From Rhinopithecimicrobium faecis (GTDB lineage: Bacteria; Bacteroidota; Bacteroidia; Sphingobacteriales; Sphingobacteriaceae), in the NCBI GenBank assembly GCA_017942165.1, contig JAGKSB010000005.1, positions 1 through 64,000 of the forward strand: a stretch of DNA of 64,000 bases. Reading direction: 5' to 3'. The translations under genes and the position numbers were made by a program. Positions 28,505-36,502 of this stretch are shown here, piece after piece. Position 1 is the first letter of the stretch. Each line of letters begins with the position of its first letter. Under the pieces are notes generated by a model. The model saw nothing but the letters and a program-made list of their open reading frames with translations, searched no databases and was not told the DNA's origin.

Positions 28505-28879
28505 TTATTTGATCTCAACAACAGCTCCAGCTTCTTCTAATTGTTTTTTCAAAGCTTCTGCTTCGTCTTTAGAAACACCAGTTTTGATTTCTTTTGGTGC
28601 ACCATCAACTAAATCTTTTGCTTCTTTTAAGCCTAAACCAGCTAAGTCTTTTACTAATTTAACTACTGCTAATTTTTGACCACCAGCTTCTTTTAAGATA
28701 ACGTCAAAAGCTGTTTTTTCTTCTGCTACAGCAGCACCTTCAGCAGGAGCAGCAGCAACAGCTACAGCAGCAGCTGCAGGCTCGATACCATATTCGTCTT
28801 TTAAGATATCAGCTAATTCTTTAACTTCTTTTACCGTTAAGTTAACTAACTGTTCAGCAAGTTGTTTTAAATCTGCCAT
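28505..28879 (-). CDS. rplL: 50S ribosomal protein L7/L12
   Basis: Length 124 aa, normal for L7/L12. N-terminal dimerisation helix, Ala-rich flexible hinge (about 33-50, [16 protein letters not shown]) and C-terminal factor-binding domain with the conserved [14 protein letters not shown]. Forms the stalk that recruits EF-Tu, EF-G and IF2. Follows rplJ by 76 bp, in the order common to nearly all bacteria. Confidence 0.99.
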   Translation of the reverse strand: MADLKQLAEQLVNLTVKEVKELADILKDEYGIEPAAAAVAVAAAPAEGAAVAEEKTAFDVILKEAGGQKLAVVKLVKDLAGLGLKEAKDLVDGAPKEIKTGVSKDEAEALKKQLEEAGAVVEIK

Positions 28880-28955
28880 TTTATTTTGGATTTTTGAATT
28901 TCTATGTAAAAAAATTGTTAATAATAAACGAGGGTTTTATTTTGAAGAGTGCTCG

Positions 28956-29474
28956 TTATCCTCTTTCTTCTAAAGCTTTTACTAAGCCTGCAATTGTATT
29001 CCCGCCTGATGATAAAGCTGAAATAACATTCTTCGCTGGAGACTCTAATGCTGCGATTACGTCTGCGATTAATTCCTCTTTCGATTTTAGAGAAACTAAA
29101 GCTTTCACTTGATCATCACCAACAAACGCTGTTTCTTGGATGTATGCTGCTTTTAAAGCTGGTTTGTCACCAGACTTACGCAACAATTGGATCAATTTCG
29201 CTGGAGCGTTAGCTGTTTCAGAGAACATTAACGTTGATGCACCTTTTAGGGTACCGAAAATTTCTTCTGAGTCAACTCCTGCTTCGATTAATGCTTTCTT
29301 AATTAAAGTGTTTTTCACAACTTTAATTATGATGTCTTGTTCGAAACATTTACGACGGATGTCATTTACTTTGTCTACAGATAAATCAGTAGTGTCTGTA
29401 ATGTAGAAATTACCATAAGATTTAATCTGTTCTGCTAGAGCTTGAACAATTTCTTGTTTTTCTTCTTTTCTCAT
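28956..29474 (-). CDS. rplJ: 50S ribosomal protein L10
   Basis: Length 172 aa. N-terminal rRNA-binding domain with KVVKNTLIKKALIEAG and the C-terminal helix that carries L7/L12 dimers (ESPAKNVISALSSGGNTIAG). Base of the ribosomal stalk. Starts 2 bp after rplA ends, so translational coupling is likely. In E. coli L10 represses its own operon; no such leader structure was established here. Confidence 0.98.
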   Translation of the reverse strand: MRKEEKQEIVQALAEQIKSYGNFYITDTTDLSVDKVNDIRRKCFEQDIIIKVVKNTLIKKALIEAGVDSEEIFGTLKGASTLMFSETANAPAKLIQLLRKSGDKPALKAAYIQETAFVGDDQVKALVSLKSKEELIADVIAALESPAKNVISALSSGGNTIAGLVKALEERG

Positions 29475-29476
29475 GA

Positions 29477-30175
29477 TTAAATTCCTGCTACTGATTTAGT
29501 TTCAACGTGAATACTAGGACTCATTGTTGAAGAGATGTGTATGCTTTTAAAGTATGTTCCTTTAGCTGCAGATGGTTTCAAACGAGATAGAGTTTGTAAT
29601 ACCTCTAATGCGTTATCATAAATTTTATCTGCATCGAATGACACTTTACCTACCGAAGTATGGATGATACCTGTCTTGTCAACCTTGAAATCAATTTTAC
29701 CAGCTTTCACTTCAGTTACAGCTTTACCTACTTCTGTAGTAACTGTACCTGTTTTAGGGTTAGGCATAAGGTTTCTTGGGCCTAAAATACGACCTAATTT
29801 ACCTACTTTAGCCATAACACTAGGCATAGTAATAATGATATCAACGTCAGTCCAGCCACCTTCAATTTTGCTGATGTACTCATCTAAACCTACGTGTTCT
29901 GCGCCTGCTGCTTTAGCTTCTTCTTCCTTGTCAGGAGTACATAAAACTAAAACGCGTACAGTCTTACCAGTTCCGTGAGGTAAAGTTGCAATACCACGCA
30001 CCATTTGATTTGCTTTACGAGGATCCACGCCTAAACGTACGTCGATATCCACTGAGGCATCAAATTTAGCGTTGGTAATCTCTTTTACTAAAGCCGCAGC
30101 TTCAACTAAAGAGTATGCTTTACCAGCTTCGATTTTCGATAGTGCCGCTTTTTGATTTTTTGTTAATCTAGCCAC
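29477..30175 (-). CDS. rplA: 50S ribosomal protein L1
   Basis: Length 232 aa, full-length. Conserved block near the middle, [17 protein letters not shown], is the L1 signature. Forms the mobile L1 stalk at the ribosomal E site. It follows rplK by 21 bp. Confidence 0.99.
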   Translation of the reverse strand: MARLTKNQKAALSKIEAGKAYSLVEAAALVKEITNAKFDASVDIDVRLGVDPRKANQMVRGIATLPHGTGKTVRVLVLCTPDKEEEAKAAGAEHVGLDEYISKIEGGWTDVDIIITMPSVMAKVGKLGRILGPRNLMPNPKTGTVTTEVGKAVTEVKAGKIDFKVDKTGIIHTSVGKVSFDADKIYDNALEVLQTLSRLKPSAAKGTYFKSIHISSTMSPSIHVETKSVAGI

Positions 30176-30196
30176 TTTTTAAACTGATTTCGTTAA

Positions 30197-30640
30197 TTAA
30201 TTGTTCCAAGGAGCATTACCAGAAACGGTAATCCCCATACTACGTGCTGTCCCAGCAACCATTCGCATAGCTGCTTCTACAGTAAATGCATTTAAATCTA
30301 CCATTTTGTCTTTAGCGATCACCTCTACTTGCTCCCAAGTGATGTTAGCTACTTTCTTACGGTTAGGCTCACCTGAACCTGATTTTAAGCTAGTAACCTC
30401 TTTCAATTGAACTGCAACTGGAGGAGTTTTGATGATAAAGTCAAAAGATTTATCCGCGTAAACTGTAATGACAACTGGTAATACTTTACCTGGTTTGTCT
30501 TGCGTACGAGCGTTGAACTGCTTACAGAAATCCATAATGTTCACCCCTTTAGCACCTAATGCAGGTCCTACTGGAGGTGATGGATTCGCAGCCCCACCCT
30601 TTACTTGTAATTTTACTAACGCACTGACTTCTTTTGCCAT
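30197..30640 (-). CDS. rplK: 50S ribosomal protein L11
   Basis: Length 147 aa. N-terminal [20 protein letters not shown] (proline switch region that binds thiostrepton-type drugs) and C-terminal RNA-binding domain ([23 protein letters not shown]). First gene of its transcript, driven by the promoter at 30752-30782, about 105 nt upstream. Confidence 0.99.
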   Translation of the reverse strand: MAKEVSALVKLQVKGGAANPSPPVGPALGAKGVNIMDFCKQFNARTQDKPGKVLPVVITVYADKSFDFIIKTPPVAVQLKEVTSLKSGSGEPNRKKVANITWEQVEVIAKDKMVDLNAFTVEAAMRMVAGTARSMGITVSGNAPWNN

Positions 30641-30751
30641 TGTTGTTTTGAATTAAATTATTAAATGTTTGTTAGTAAGTTGGAAGCTAAAAACGTAACA
30701 TTTATTAGTTCACTTGATACTTTTGATATAATCTGGGTACCAAATGAGGTG

Positions 30752-30782
30752 CAAAGATATAAAGAAATTATACAAATGCAAA
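30752..30782 (-). promoter_or_regulatory. Promoter of rplKAJL-rpoBC
   Basis: Minus-strand TTTG (30779-30782), spacer of exactly 19 nt, TATCTTTG (30752-30759): a perfect Bacteroidota housekeeping promoter. It lies directly after the nusG terminator, so the ribosomal/polymerase operon starts anew here. Confidence 0.85.
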
Positions 30783-30797
30783 ATTATTATTAAAAAT

Positions 30798-30837
30798 AAT
30801 AAAAGAGCAAGGGTGTTTTATGCCTTGCTCTTTTATT
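30798..30837 (-). terminator. Terminator after nusG
   Basis: A 15-bp perfect stem (AATAAAAGAGCAAGG / CCTTGCTCTTTTATT) with a 10-nt loop, beginning 1 bp past the nusG stop codon and followed on the minus strand by a long T-rich tract. Confidence 0.9.
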
Positions 30838-30838
30838 G

Positions 30839-31384
30839 TTATTCTTTTTCTACTTGCATGTAGTTTAGCTCAAGTGGAGTTTTTCTTCCGAAAACTTTCA
30901 CCATCACAATTAACTTTTTCTTATCCTCGTTCACTTCTTCAATCTCACCTGTGAAACCGTTAAATGGACCGTCATTCACTTTCACTGACTCACCAACGTA
31001 ATAAGGTACATTGATCGTCTCGCCTTGCTCAGCCATCTCATCAACCTTACCTAAGATACGGTTGACCTCTGCTTGACGTAAAGGGATCGCATTACCAGCT
31101 TTATCACCTAAGAATCCGATCACCGAGTTCACACCTTTAATGATGTGCTCTAATTCACCGTCTAAGGCAGCCTCTAATAACACGTAACCTGGGTAGTAGT
31201 TGCGTTCCTTTTGAACCTTCTTCCCATCGCGCATTAGATAATATTTTTCCATAGGAATTAACACTTGAGTAATCAAGTGTTCGATACCTAAACGGCTTAC
31301 TTCAGCGTCAATATATTGCTTTACTTTCTTTTCCTTACCACTTACAGCACGAACTACGTACCATTTTAAACTTTGATCTGCCAT
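30839..31384 (-). CDS. nusG: Transcription termination/antitermination protein NusG
   Basis: Length 181 aa. NGN domain (KWYVVRAVSGKEKKVK at the N-terminus; YYPGYVLLEA) and C-terminal KOW domain (ESVKVNDGPFNGFTGEIEEV). Travels with RNA polymerase and couples to Rho or ribosome. Next to secE, as in nearly all bacteria. Confidence 0.98.
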   Translation of the reverse strand: MADQSLKWYVVRAVSGKEKKVKQYIDAEVSRLGIEHLITQVLIPMEKYYLMRDGKKVQKERNYYPGYVLLEAALDGELEHIIKGVNSVIGFLGDKAGNAIPLRQAEVNRILGKVDEMAEQGETINVPYYVGESVKVNDGPFNGFTGEIEEVNEDKKKLIVMVKVFGRKTPLELNYMQVEKE

Positions 31385-31404
31385 AAATATTATTGATAAT
31401 AAAC

Positions 31405-31599
31405 TTAGGAAGCAACACCATAAATCAACTCTAATACATTGCTTGAAGCTTTATCCATAACAAAGATCAATAAAGCAATGATTACAGAAGCAACAAGTAC
31501 GATTACAGCTGAGTTCTGTAGCTGAGACCAGGTCGGCCAAGTAACTTTCTCAGTAACCTCAGAATAAGAGTCTTTAAAAAAATCTAGTACTTTTGCCAT
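31405..31599 (-). CDS. secE: Preprotein translocase subunit SecE
   Basis: Length 64 aa with an amphipathic N-terminal helix (SYSEVTEKVTWPTWSQLQNS, typical SecE) and a single transmembrane helix (about 31-50). Part of the SecYEG channel in the inner membrane. 20 bp before nusG; shares the promoter at 31711 with tRNA-Trp. Confidence 0.97.
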   Translation of the reverse strand: MAKVLDFFKDSYSEVTEKVTWPTWSQLQNSAVIVLVASVIIALLIFVMDKASSNVLELIYGVAS

Positions 31600-31619
31600 T
31601 CTTTAGATTGTTTATTTAG

Positions 31620-31690
31620 CACGGGAACAAGGATTCGAACCCTGATCAAAGGTTTTGGAGACCTCTATTCTACCGTTGAACTATTCCCGT
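31620..31690 (-). tRNA. tRNA-Trp (CCA anticodon)
   Basis: 71 nt. Minus strand begins ACGGGAA and ends TTCCCGT plus discriminator G, which close the acceptor stem. Anticodon loop CTCCAAA gives anticodon CCA. T-loop GTTCGAATC is intact. No encoded 3' CCA. Lies between tuf and secE. Confidence 0.97.
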
Positions 31691-31710
31691 GTAATTTTTA
31701 TTTGATGATG

Positions 31711-31742
31711 CAAATATAGTGTTTTTAACTATTCCCACCAAA
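31711..31742 (-). promoter_or_regulatory. Promoter of tRNA-Trp-secE-nusG
   Basis: Minus-strand TTTG (31739-31742), 20-nt spacer, TATATTTG (31711-31718), downstream of the tuf terminator and 20 nt before the tRNA. Confidence 0.75.
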
Positions 31743-31790
31743 TATTTTTTACTTTTTTTTATTGTTTTTCGATATTTTATCGAAGGAGAA

Positions 31791-31829
31791 AAAATAAGCT
31801 AATCAACCTCAGCTGATTAGCTTATTTTT
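31791..31829 (-). terminator. Terminator after tuf
   Basis: A 15-bp stem AAAATAAGCTAATCA (31791-31805) / TGATTAGCTTATTTT (31814-31828), 8-nt loop, followed by Ts on the minus strand (TTTTTTCTCC). Confidence 0.9.
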
Positions 31830-31857
31830 ATACGGTGTATTAAATAATCCCTAAGGA

Positions 31858-33042
31858 CTAGATAATTTCAGTTACCTGACCAGCACCTACTGTTCTACCA
31901 CCTTCACGGATAGCGAAACGTAAACCTTTTTCCATTGCGATAGGAGAGATCAATTTAACTGTGATCGTAACGTTATCACCTGGCATTACCATTTCAGTAC
32001 CTTCAGCTAATGAAATCTCACCAGTTACATCTGTTGTACGGAAATAGAATTGAGGACGGTATTTGTTAAAGAATGGTGTGTGACGACCACCTTCAGCTTT
32101 TGATAATACGTAAACCTCTGCTTTGAAATAATCGTGAGGAGTTACTGATCCTGGTTTACAGATAACCATACCACGTTTGATATCAGTTTTCTCAATACCA
32201 CGTAATAATAAACCTACGTTATCACCAGCTTCACCGTAATCTAAAATTTTACGGAACATCTCAACACCAGTTACTGTAGATTTTAAGTTCTCAGCACCCA
32301 TACCTAAGATTTCAACTGGATCTCCAGAGTTAATTACACCTCTTTCAATACGACCTGTTGCTACTGTACCACGACCTGTGATCGAGAATACATCCTCAAC
32401 TGGCATTAAGAAAGGTAATTCAGTTAAACGTGGAGGAATTGGAATGTAGTTATCTACAGCATCCATTAATTCCATAATTTTAGCAACCCACTCAGGCTCG
32501 CCGTTTAAAGCGCCTAATGCAGAACCTTTAATTACTGGAACATCATCTCCTGGATAATCGTAGAATGATAATAATTCACGAACTTCCATTTCAACTAAAT
32601 CTAATAATTCTTCATCATCTACTAAGTCAGTTTTGTTTAAGAAAACAACTAAAGCAGGGATACCTACTTGACGACCTAATAAGATGTGCTCACGCGTTTG
32701 AGGCATAGGACCATCAGTAGCAGCAACTACGATGATAGCTCCATCCATTTGTGCAGCACCAGTTACCATGTTTTTCACGTAATCGGCGTGACCTGGACAG
32801 TCAACGTGTGCATAGTGACGGTTAGCTGTTGAATACTCAACGTGTGCAGTGTTGATCGTGATACCACGCTCTTTTTCTTCAGGAGCAGAGTCAATTGAAT
32901 CAAATGAACGAGCTTCTGATAAACCTGCGTCTGCTAATACTTTCGTGATAGCTGCAGTAGTTGTAGTTTTACCGTGGTCAACGTGACCGATTGTACCAAT
33001 ATTTAAGTGTGGTTTACTACGGTCAAATTTCTCTTTTGCCAT
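31858..33042 (-). CDS. tuf: Elongation factor Tu
   Basis: Length 394 aa. GTPase motifs [18 protein letters not shown] and NKTD are all intact, with domains II and III following. Delivers aminoacyl-tRNA to the ribosome. Sits behind four tRNA genes, the same order as thrU-tyrU-glyT-thrT-tufB in E. coli. Probably co-transcribed with them from the promoter at 33759. Confidence 0.99.
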   Translation of the reverse strand: MAKEKFDRSKPHLNIGTIGHVDHGKTTTTAAITKVLADAGLSEARSFDSIDSAPEEKERGITINTAHVEYSTANRHYAHVDCPGHADYVKNMVTGAAQMDGAIIVVAATDGPMPQTREHILLGRQVGIPALVVFLNKTDLVDDEELLDLVEMEVRELLSFYDYPGDDVPVIKGSALGALNGEPEWVAKIMELMDAVDNYIPIPPRLTELPFLMPVEDVFSITGRGTVATGRIERGVINSGDPVEILGMGAENLKSTVTGVEMFRKILDYGEAGDNVGLLLRGIEKTDIKRGMVICKPGSVTPHDYFKAEVYVLSKAEGGRHTPFFNKYRPQFYFRTTDVTGEISLAEGTEMVMPGDNVTITVKLISPIAMEKGLRFAIREGGRTVGAGQVTEII

Positions 33043-33104
33043 GTTTATGCGAATTAGTAATTATAAAATTTTATACTCTTTATTAAATATACAAAGTCTG
33101 TACG

Positions 33105-33176
<72 letters not shown>

Positions 33177-33270
33177 TTAATCAAAATGTCATTTACAGAT
33201 TATTGCCCCCACCTTTAGATATAAATTTATCAAGAAGAAGGAGACTTAAAATCTAAATTAAAAAAAAATG

Positions 33271-33343
33271 AGCGGAAGACGAGGTTCGAACTCGCGACCT
33301 ATAGCTTGGAAGGCTATCGCTCTACCAACTGAGCTACTTCCGC
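33271..33343 (-). tRNA. tRNA-Gly (TCC anticodon)
   Basis: 73 nt. Acceptor GCGGAAG / CTTCCGC, discriminator T; anticodon loop CTTCCAA gives TCC; D-loop with GTTGG and T-loop GTTCGAACC intact. No encoded CCA. Confidence 0.96.
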
Positions 33344-33360
33344 TTGGATTTATGATTGTC

Positions 33361-33386
33361 ATTATACGATCCGAAGATCGTATAAT
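33361..33386 (-). other. UUCG-capped hairpin between tRNA-Tyr and tRNA-Gly
   Basis: An 11-bp perfect stem ATTATACGATC / GATCGTATAAT closed on the minus strand by a C(TTCG)G tetraloop, one of the most stable RNA loops. It falls in the spacer of the tRNA precursor, where it could guide or block nucleases. A smaller hairpin (ATAACTT/AAGTTAT, 33481-33497) fills the Thr-Tyr spacer. Confidence 0.7.
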
Positions 33387-33396
33387 GCATCAATGG

Positions 33397-33480
33397 TGGT
33401 GGGGGGAGAAGGATTCGAACCTTCGAAACCGAAGTAACGGATTTACAGTCCGTCCCATTTGACCGCTCTGGAACCCCCCC
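33397..33480 (-). tRNA. tRNA-Tyr (GTA anticodon), with encoded CCA
   Basis: Type II tRNA of 81 nt plus CCA. Acceptor of seven Gs against TCCCCCC (G7-U pair), anticodon loop CTGTAAA gives GTA, long variable arm, T-loop TTCGAAT. Discriminator A (33400) is followed by genomic CCACCA, so a 3' CCA (33397-33399) is encoded, unlike the four other tRNAs here. Confidence 0.95.
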
Positions 33481-33502
33481 ATAACTTTAAAAGTTATGTT
33501 TG

Positions 33503-33575
<73 letters not shown>

Positions 33576-33617
33576 GTTTTTTAGTTTTTAAAATCCTTAA
33601 GTAAACTTCAGAACTTT

Positions 33618-33641
33618 CTAAGTTTGTTTTACCAAACTTAG
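33618..33641 (-). other. Leader hairpin of the tRNA-tuf transcript
   Basis: Stem CTAAGTTTG / CAAACTTAG (9 bp) with a 6-nt loop, in the leader between the promoter and the first tRNA. Probably a processing element (inferred). The rest of 33576-33902 contains only this leader, the promoter at 33759 and the start region of the next gene. Confidence 0.5.
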
Positions 33642-33758
33642 CGAGTGCAAATATCTAACTTTGTTTTGACTTTTGCAAGTTTTTTTTTGAATTTTATTTT
33701 CTAATTAAAGAACAAGCAATCTTGGTTTTTAGCAGCGCTATTTCCTTGTTTGCTGATG

Positions 33759-33788
33759 CAAAGATAGACACAAAACCCACATTACAAA
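33759..33788 (-). promoter_or_regulatory. Promoter of the tRNA-tuf operon
   Basis: Minus-strand TTTG (33785-33788), 18-nt spacer, TATCTTTG (33759-33766). Well placed about 180 nt upstream of the first tRNA. Confidence 0.78.
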
Positions 33789-33902
33789 AATATTTTATAA
33801 AAAAAATACGCATAAATATGCAACATCACTGATATGCAGACAAATAAATTTAAACCTTTTTATTTACATTTTAATTACCCTGCCAAAATTCTATCTTTGA
33901 GC

Positions 33903-35066
33903 ATGCATATTAACTTTAAAAAGATCCTTAAAACACCCTATTTTTTATTGCTATTTACATTAATAAATCCCCTAGTGGAGAATGTAACGGCGCAAAATAG
34001 CATAAAAAAATTAGTGCATAACATATTTTCCTCCCAAAAAGATTCCACTAGATCCGCTACTTTTATGCTCCTTCCTGCGTTAGGCTACGCGCAGGAGACC
34101 GGTGTAGAGTATGGTATCGGTAGCACCTATAATTTCTATATGGATAAAGCTGACACCAGCATCCGCACTTCTTCCCTTGCTTTAATAGGTACACTGACTA
34201 CGAAAAAACAAGCCAACATCAAACTGACAAGCGATCTATGGACCAAAAACAATGACTATCATATTCTCTCAGAAATTCGTTACCGCGATTGGCCCTTTAA
34301 TTATTATGGTATAGGAACGGATACCTGGAAAGCGAATCAAGATTATATCGAACAGCGCTTATTCCGCATCCGCCTAGAAGTAGAGAAAAAAATCGTCCCT
34401 AAATTTTATGTAGGCCTCAACGCACAGTTCGAAGACTATAAATTTAAAGATATCACTGCTGCTGGGATATTTGAGCAGGATGCTGTCACTGGAAAACGCG
34501 GAGGAAGACACCTTCTATTGGGCGTATCAGCATTATATGATAGCCGGAACAATGTATCCTATACAACCAAAGGTTCATACGCACGCCTTAAATACGCCTA
34601 CGCTCCAGCCTTTTGGAAAGGTGAACATCTACAGGGGTCGCAGCTGGATGTCGATATCCGAGATTTTGAAACGCTGTCCAGCAAATGGACATTAGCCCTA
34701 CAGGGGATCTACCGGAGCACATTTGGGAAATCTACCCCGTTCTACAGCTACCGGGAGCTAGGTGGTGATATGATGATGCGAGGCTACTATTTAGGGCGCT
34801 ACCGCGATAAAAACTATGCTGCCACACAAGCGGAATTCAGATACCGCTTCCACCCACGCTTTGCGCTGACAGGCTTTGGTGCCGCAGGATCCGTATTTTC
34901 CAAGCAACATTCCTTCCGACTGCTACCCTCCTTTGGTGGTGGCATCCGCTATTTCTTCAGCTTGGAGCATAATAGTAGCGTCCGATTTGATTACGCCTAT
35001 GGGGAGAAACGTCCTGGGGAAGTCCGCCAGTCAGGGTTTTACTTAAGCCTATCGGAGGCGTTCTAA
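33903..35066 (+). CDS. BamA/TamA-type (Omp85) outer-membrane barrel protein
   Basis: I start at ATG 33903 (MHINFKKILK), which begins a signal peptide ending VTAQ; a longer frame to 33834 adds 23 unlikely residues. Length 387 aa. The C-terminal half matches the surface-antigen/Omp85 barrel: GGDMMMRGYYLGRYRD contains the family's [VIM]-R-G-[FY] loop motif, and the protein ends in Phe (SLSEAF). No POTRA domains are visible, so it resembles the short barrel-only relatives. Function unknown: possibly lipid or protein export, or porin-like. Its stop codon lies in a 20-bp tandem duplication (separate entry). Confidence 0.75.
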   Translation: MHINFKKILKTPYFLLLFTLINPLVENVTAQNSIKKLVHNIFSSQKDSTRSATFMLLPALGYAQETGVEYGIGSTYNFYMDKADTSIRTSSLALIGTLTTKKQANIKLTSDLWTKNNDYHILSEIRYRDWPFNYYGIGTDTWKANQDYIEQRLFRIRLEVEKKIVPKFYVGLNAQFEDYKFKDITAAGIFEQDAVTGKRGGRHLLLGVSALYDSRNNVSYTTKGSYARLKYAYAPAFWKGEHLQGSQLDVDIRDFETLSSKWTLALQGIYRSTFGKSTPFYSYRELGGDMMMRGYYLGRYRDKNYAATQAEFRYRFHPRFALTGFGAAGSVFSKQHSFRLLPSFGGGIRYFFSLEHNSSVRFDYAYGEKRPGEVRQSGFYLSLSEAF

Positions 35067-35090
35067 ATGTATCGAAGGCGTTCTAAATGC
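35051..35090. repeat. 20-bp tandem duplication over a stop codon
   Basis: 35051-35070 and 35071-35090 are two 20-bp copies differing at two positions. The first holds the last codons and TAA stop of the Omp85-like gene (GGCGTTCTAAATG), the second repeats them downstream in the same frame. Confidence 0.9.
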
Positions 35091-35119
35091 ATGAGCTAAC
35101 GTAAGAATATCCTTAAAGA

Positions 35120-35593
35120 TTAAAAGCGTAGTTTAAAATGTTCCTTCCGCTGGCCTGCACGGAAAAAGATCAGACCAAAATGAAAGAGATCAATGCTCAC
35201 CACAACCCTATTATCTTGTTGCCAATGCTGCCAAAGCCGCTTGTGTGCCACCGTATAATAGGGTTCATCAATAAGCACAAGTTCGTTTTCTTGAAAATGG
35301 TTTACTCCGCCTTCTGCCAAGGACAAGGGATATATGCAAACACCCGTAACCTGTAGTGCCGTATAATAAGCTAGGCGATCGGTATAAATGGTAATCTTAT
35401 AACCCGAATAATAGCACAATATTTCTTTTAATAGCGCAGACTCCTTTGGCTCCCTGCGCCCAAGCTTCTGAATCTTCTTCGTATAAATCACCTCCTCAGC
35501 CAAGCGGTATACAAAAGGAGAATGCGTGCCATGCCGACTATGGGAGCTGAAGAAATGGTGCAGGTAATCGAAATAATATTTTAAGCCGTACAT
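35120..35593 (-). CDS. Shortened methyltransferase-family protein lacking the AdoMet-binding core
   Basis: 157 aa. The N-terminus (RHGTHSPFVYRLAEEVIY, residues about 20-37) and C-terminus (SIDLFHFGLIFFRAGQRKEH, about 133-152) match the two ends of a class I SAM-dependent methyltransferase family common in Bacteroidota, whose members are usually about 230-260 aa. The glycine-rich AdoMet motif expected in the middle is absent, while a short NELVLIDEPYYTVAHKRLW segment survives. It is therefore likely not a methyltransferase. It could be a shortened non-catalytic family member or a decaying gene, though the frame is intact. A -7 box lies only 4 nt before the ATG. Family assignment is from memory. 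Confidence 0.6.
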   Translation of the reverse strand: MYGLKYYFDYLHHFFSSHSRHGTHSPFVYRLAEEVIYTKKIQKLGRREPKESALLKEILCYYSGYKITIYTDRLAYYTALQVTGVCIYPLSLAEGGVNHFQENELVLIDEPYYTVAHKRLWQHWQQDNRVVVSIDLFHFGLIFFRAGQRKEHFKLRF

Positions 35594-35597
35594 CTTG

Positions 35598-35605
35598 CAA
35601 ATTTA
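35598..35605 (-). promoter_or_regulatory. -7 box directly before the ATG of the shortened methyltransferase-like gene
   Basis: Minus-strand TAAATTTG followed after 4 nt (CAAG) by the ATG at 35593. If used, the transcript would be leaderless or nearly so. No good -33 box was seen. Confidence 0.4.
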
Positions 35606-35644
35606 CAATATTGAAACTATCTTACTACCATAAAATACATTCCT

Positions 35645-36502
35645 ATGGATGAAGTTGAATTAACAGCTCTTTTCAATTTATTAGAAGACCCTGACGCCGA
35701 AATCTTTGAGCATGTATCCCAAAAGATAAGCAGCTTAGGCATGCCCGTACATGCTGCGCTCACACAGCAGCTCGTAGACAATAACAACCCATTGGCCATA
35801 GAGCGAATCATCAACCTAAGTGAAGAGCTCGTATTCCAACAAACAAAAAAAGAATTAATGGCTTGGAGCCTACAGCAGCCTGAAAACTTACTTTCAGCCC
35901 TCTTAATTATTCAGCGCTTTGCAGACCCCTACCTCCTAGAGCAAAAGGTGCATCTGAAAATTGCTGAAATTAGGCGCGAGGTATGGCTTCATCTTATCTA
36001 CGAGATGAGCCCCTTAGAGAAGGTGCAGCTCCTAAATCATATTATCTATGATAACTTTAGATTACGTGGCAACAACCTCAACTTCTATGACCCCAACAAC
36101 TCCTTTATTGGCAAAGTCTTGGAAACAAAAAAGGGAAATCCAATTACGCTAGCCTGCATTTATAGCATTATAGCCCAACAATTGGATATCCCTATTTATG
36201 GTATTAACCTGCCGAAACATTTTATCCTAGGGTACTCCCTATCGAAAAACTTCAAGCAAGCAGATATTCTTTTTTATATTAACCCCTTTAATAAAGGTGC
36301 TTTAATGCGCAAAGAGGATATTGATGCCTTTCTGAAGCAGCTCAGCTTAAACCCAGAAGATCAGTATCTCAAGCCTTGTTCTAACCTCGTTATTGTAGGG
36401 CGTGTGATCCGTAATTTAATAACCGCCTACGAACAACAGAATGATGAGCGCCGAAGTAAGCAGTATCAACGCCTTCTGCATGCTATAGAACAGCGCGATT
36501 AA
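35645..36502 (+). CDS. SirB1/transglutaminase-like (Transglut_core2) protein
   Basis: 285 aa, cytoplasmic, no signal. An N-terminal helical region is followed by the SirB1-type block: NHIIYDNFRLRGNNLNFYDP, GNPITLACIYSIIAQQLDIP, GINLPKHFILGY. These match the SirB1/Transglut_core2 family; the catalytic Cys of true transglutaminases appears as C in LACIYS and the His in LPKHF. Precise role is unknown in the family (protein-protein contacts have been suggested). It converges on the next gene, and the two coding regions overlap by 20 bp at their stops. Confidence 0.85.
   Translation: MDEVELTALFNLLEDPDAEIFEHVSQKISSLGMPVHAALTQQLVDNNNPLAIERIINLSEELVFQQTKKELMAWSLQQPENLLSALLIIQRFADPYLLEQKVHLKIAEIRREVWLHLIYEMSPLEKVQLLNHIIYDNFRLRGNNLNFYDPNNSFIGKVLETKKGNPITLACIYSIIAQQLDIPIYGINLPKHFILGYSLSKNFKQADILFYINPFNKGALMRKEDIDAFLKQLSLNPEDQYLKPCSNLVIVGRVIRNLITAYEQQNDERRSKQYQRLLHAIEQRD

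Noticed and set aside
29480..29500. Second parS-like sequence (GTTTCAACGTGAA) at the end of rplA
   Set aside because: It has one inserted base, no symmetry, and lies in conserved coding sequence.
33268..33462. 64-codon open frame on the plus strand
   Set aside because: Covers tRNA-Gly and most of tRNA-Tyr in antisense; the tRNAs explain the sequence.
36483..36502. 20-bp overlap of convergent stop regions as a possible antisense control
   Set aside because: Such short tail-to-tail overlaps are common in compact genomes and nothing else points to regulation.
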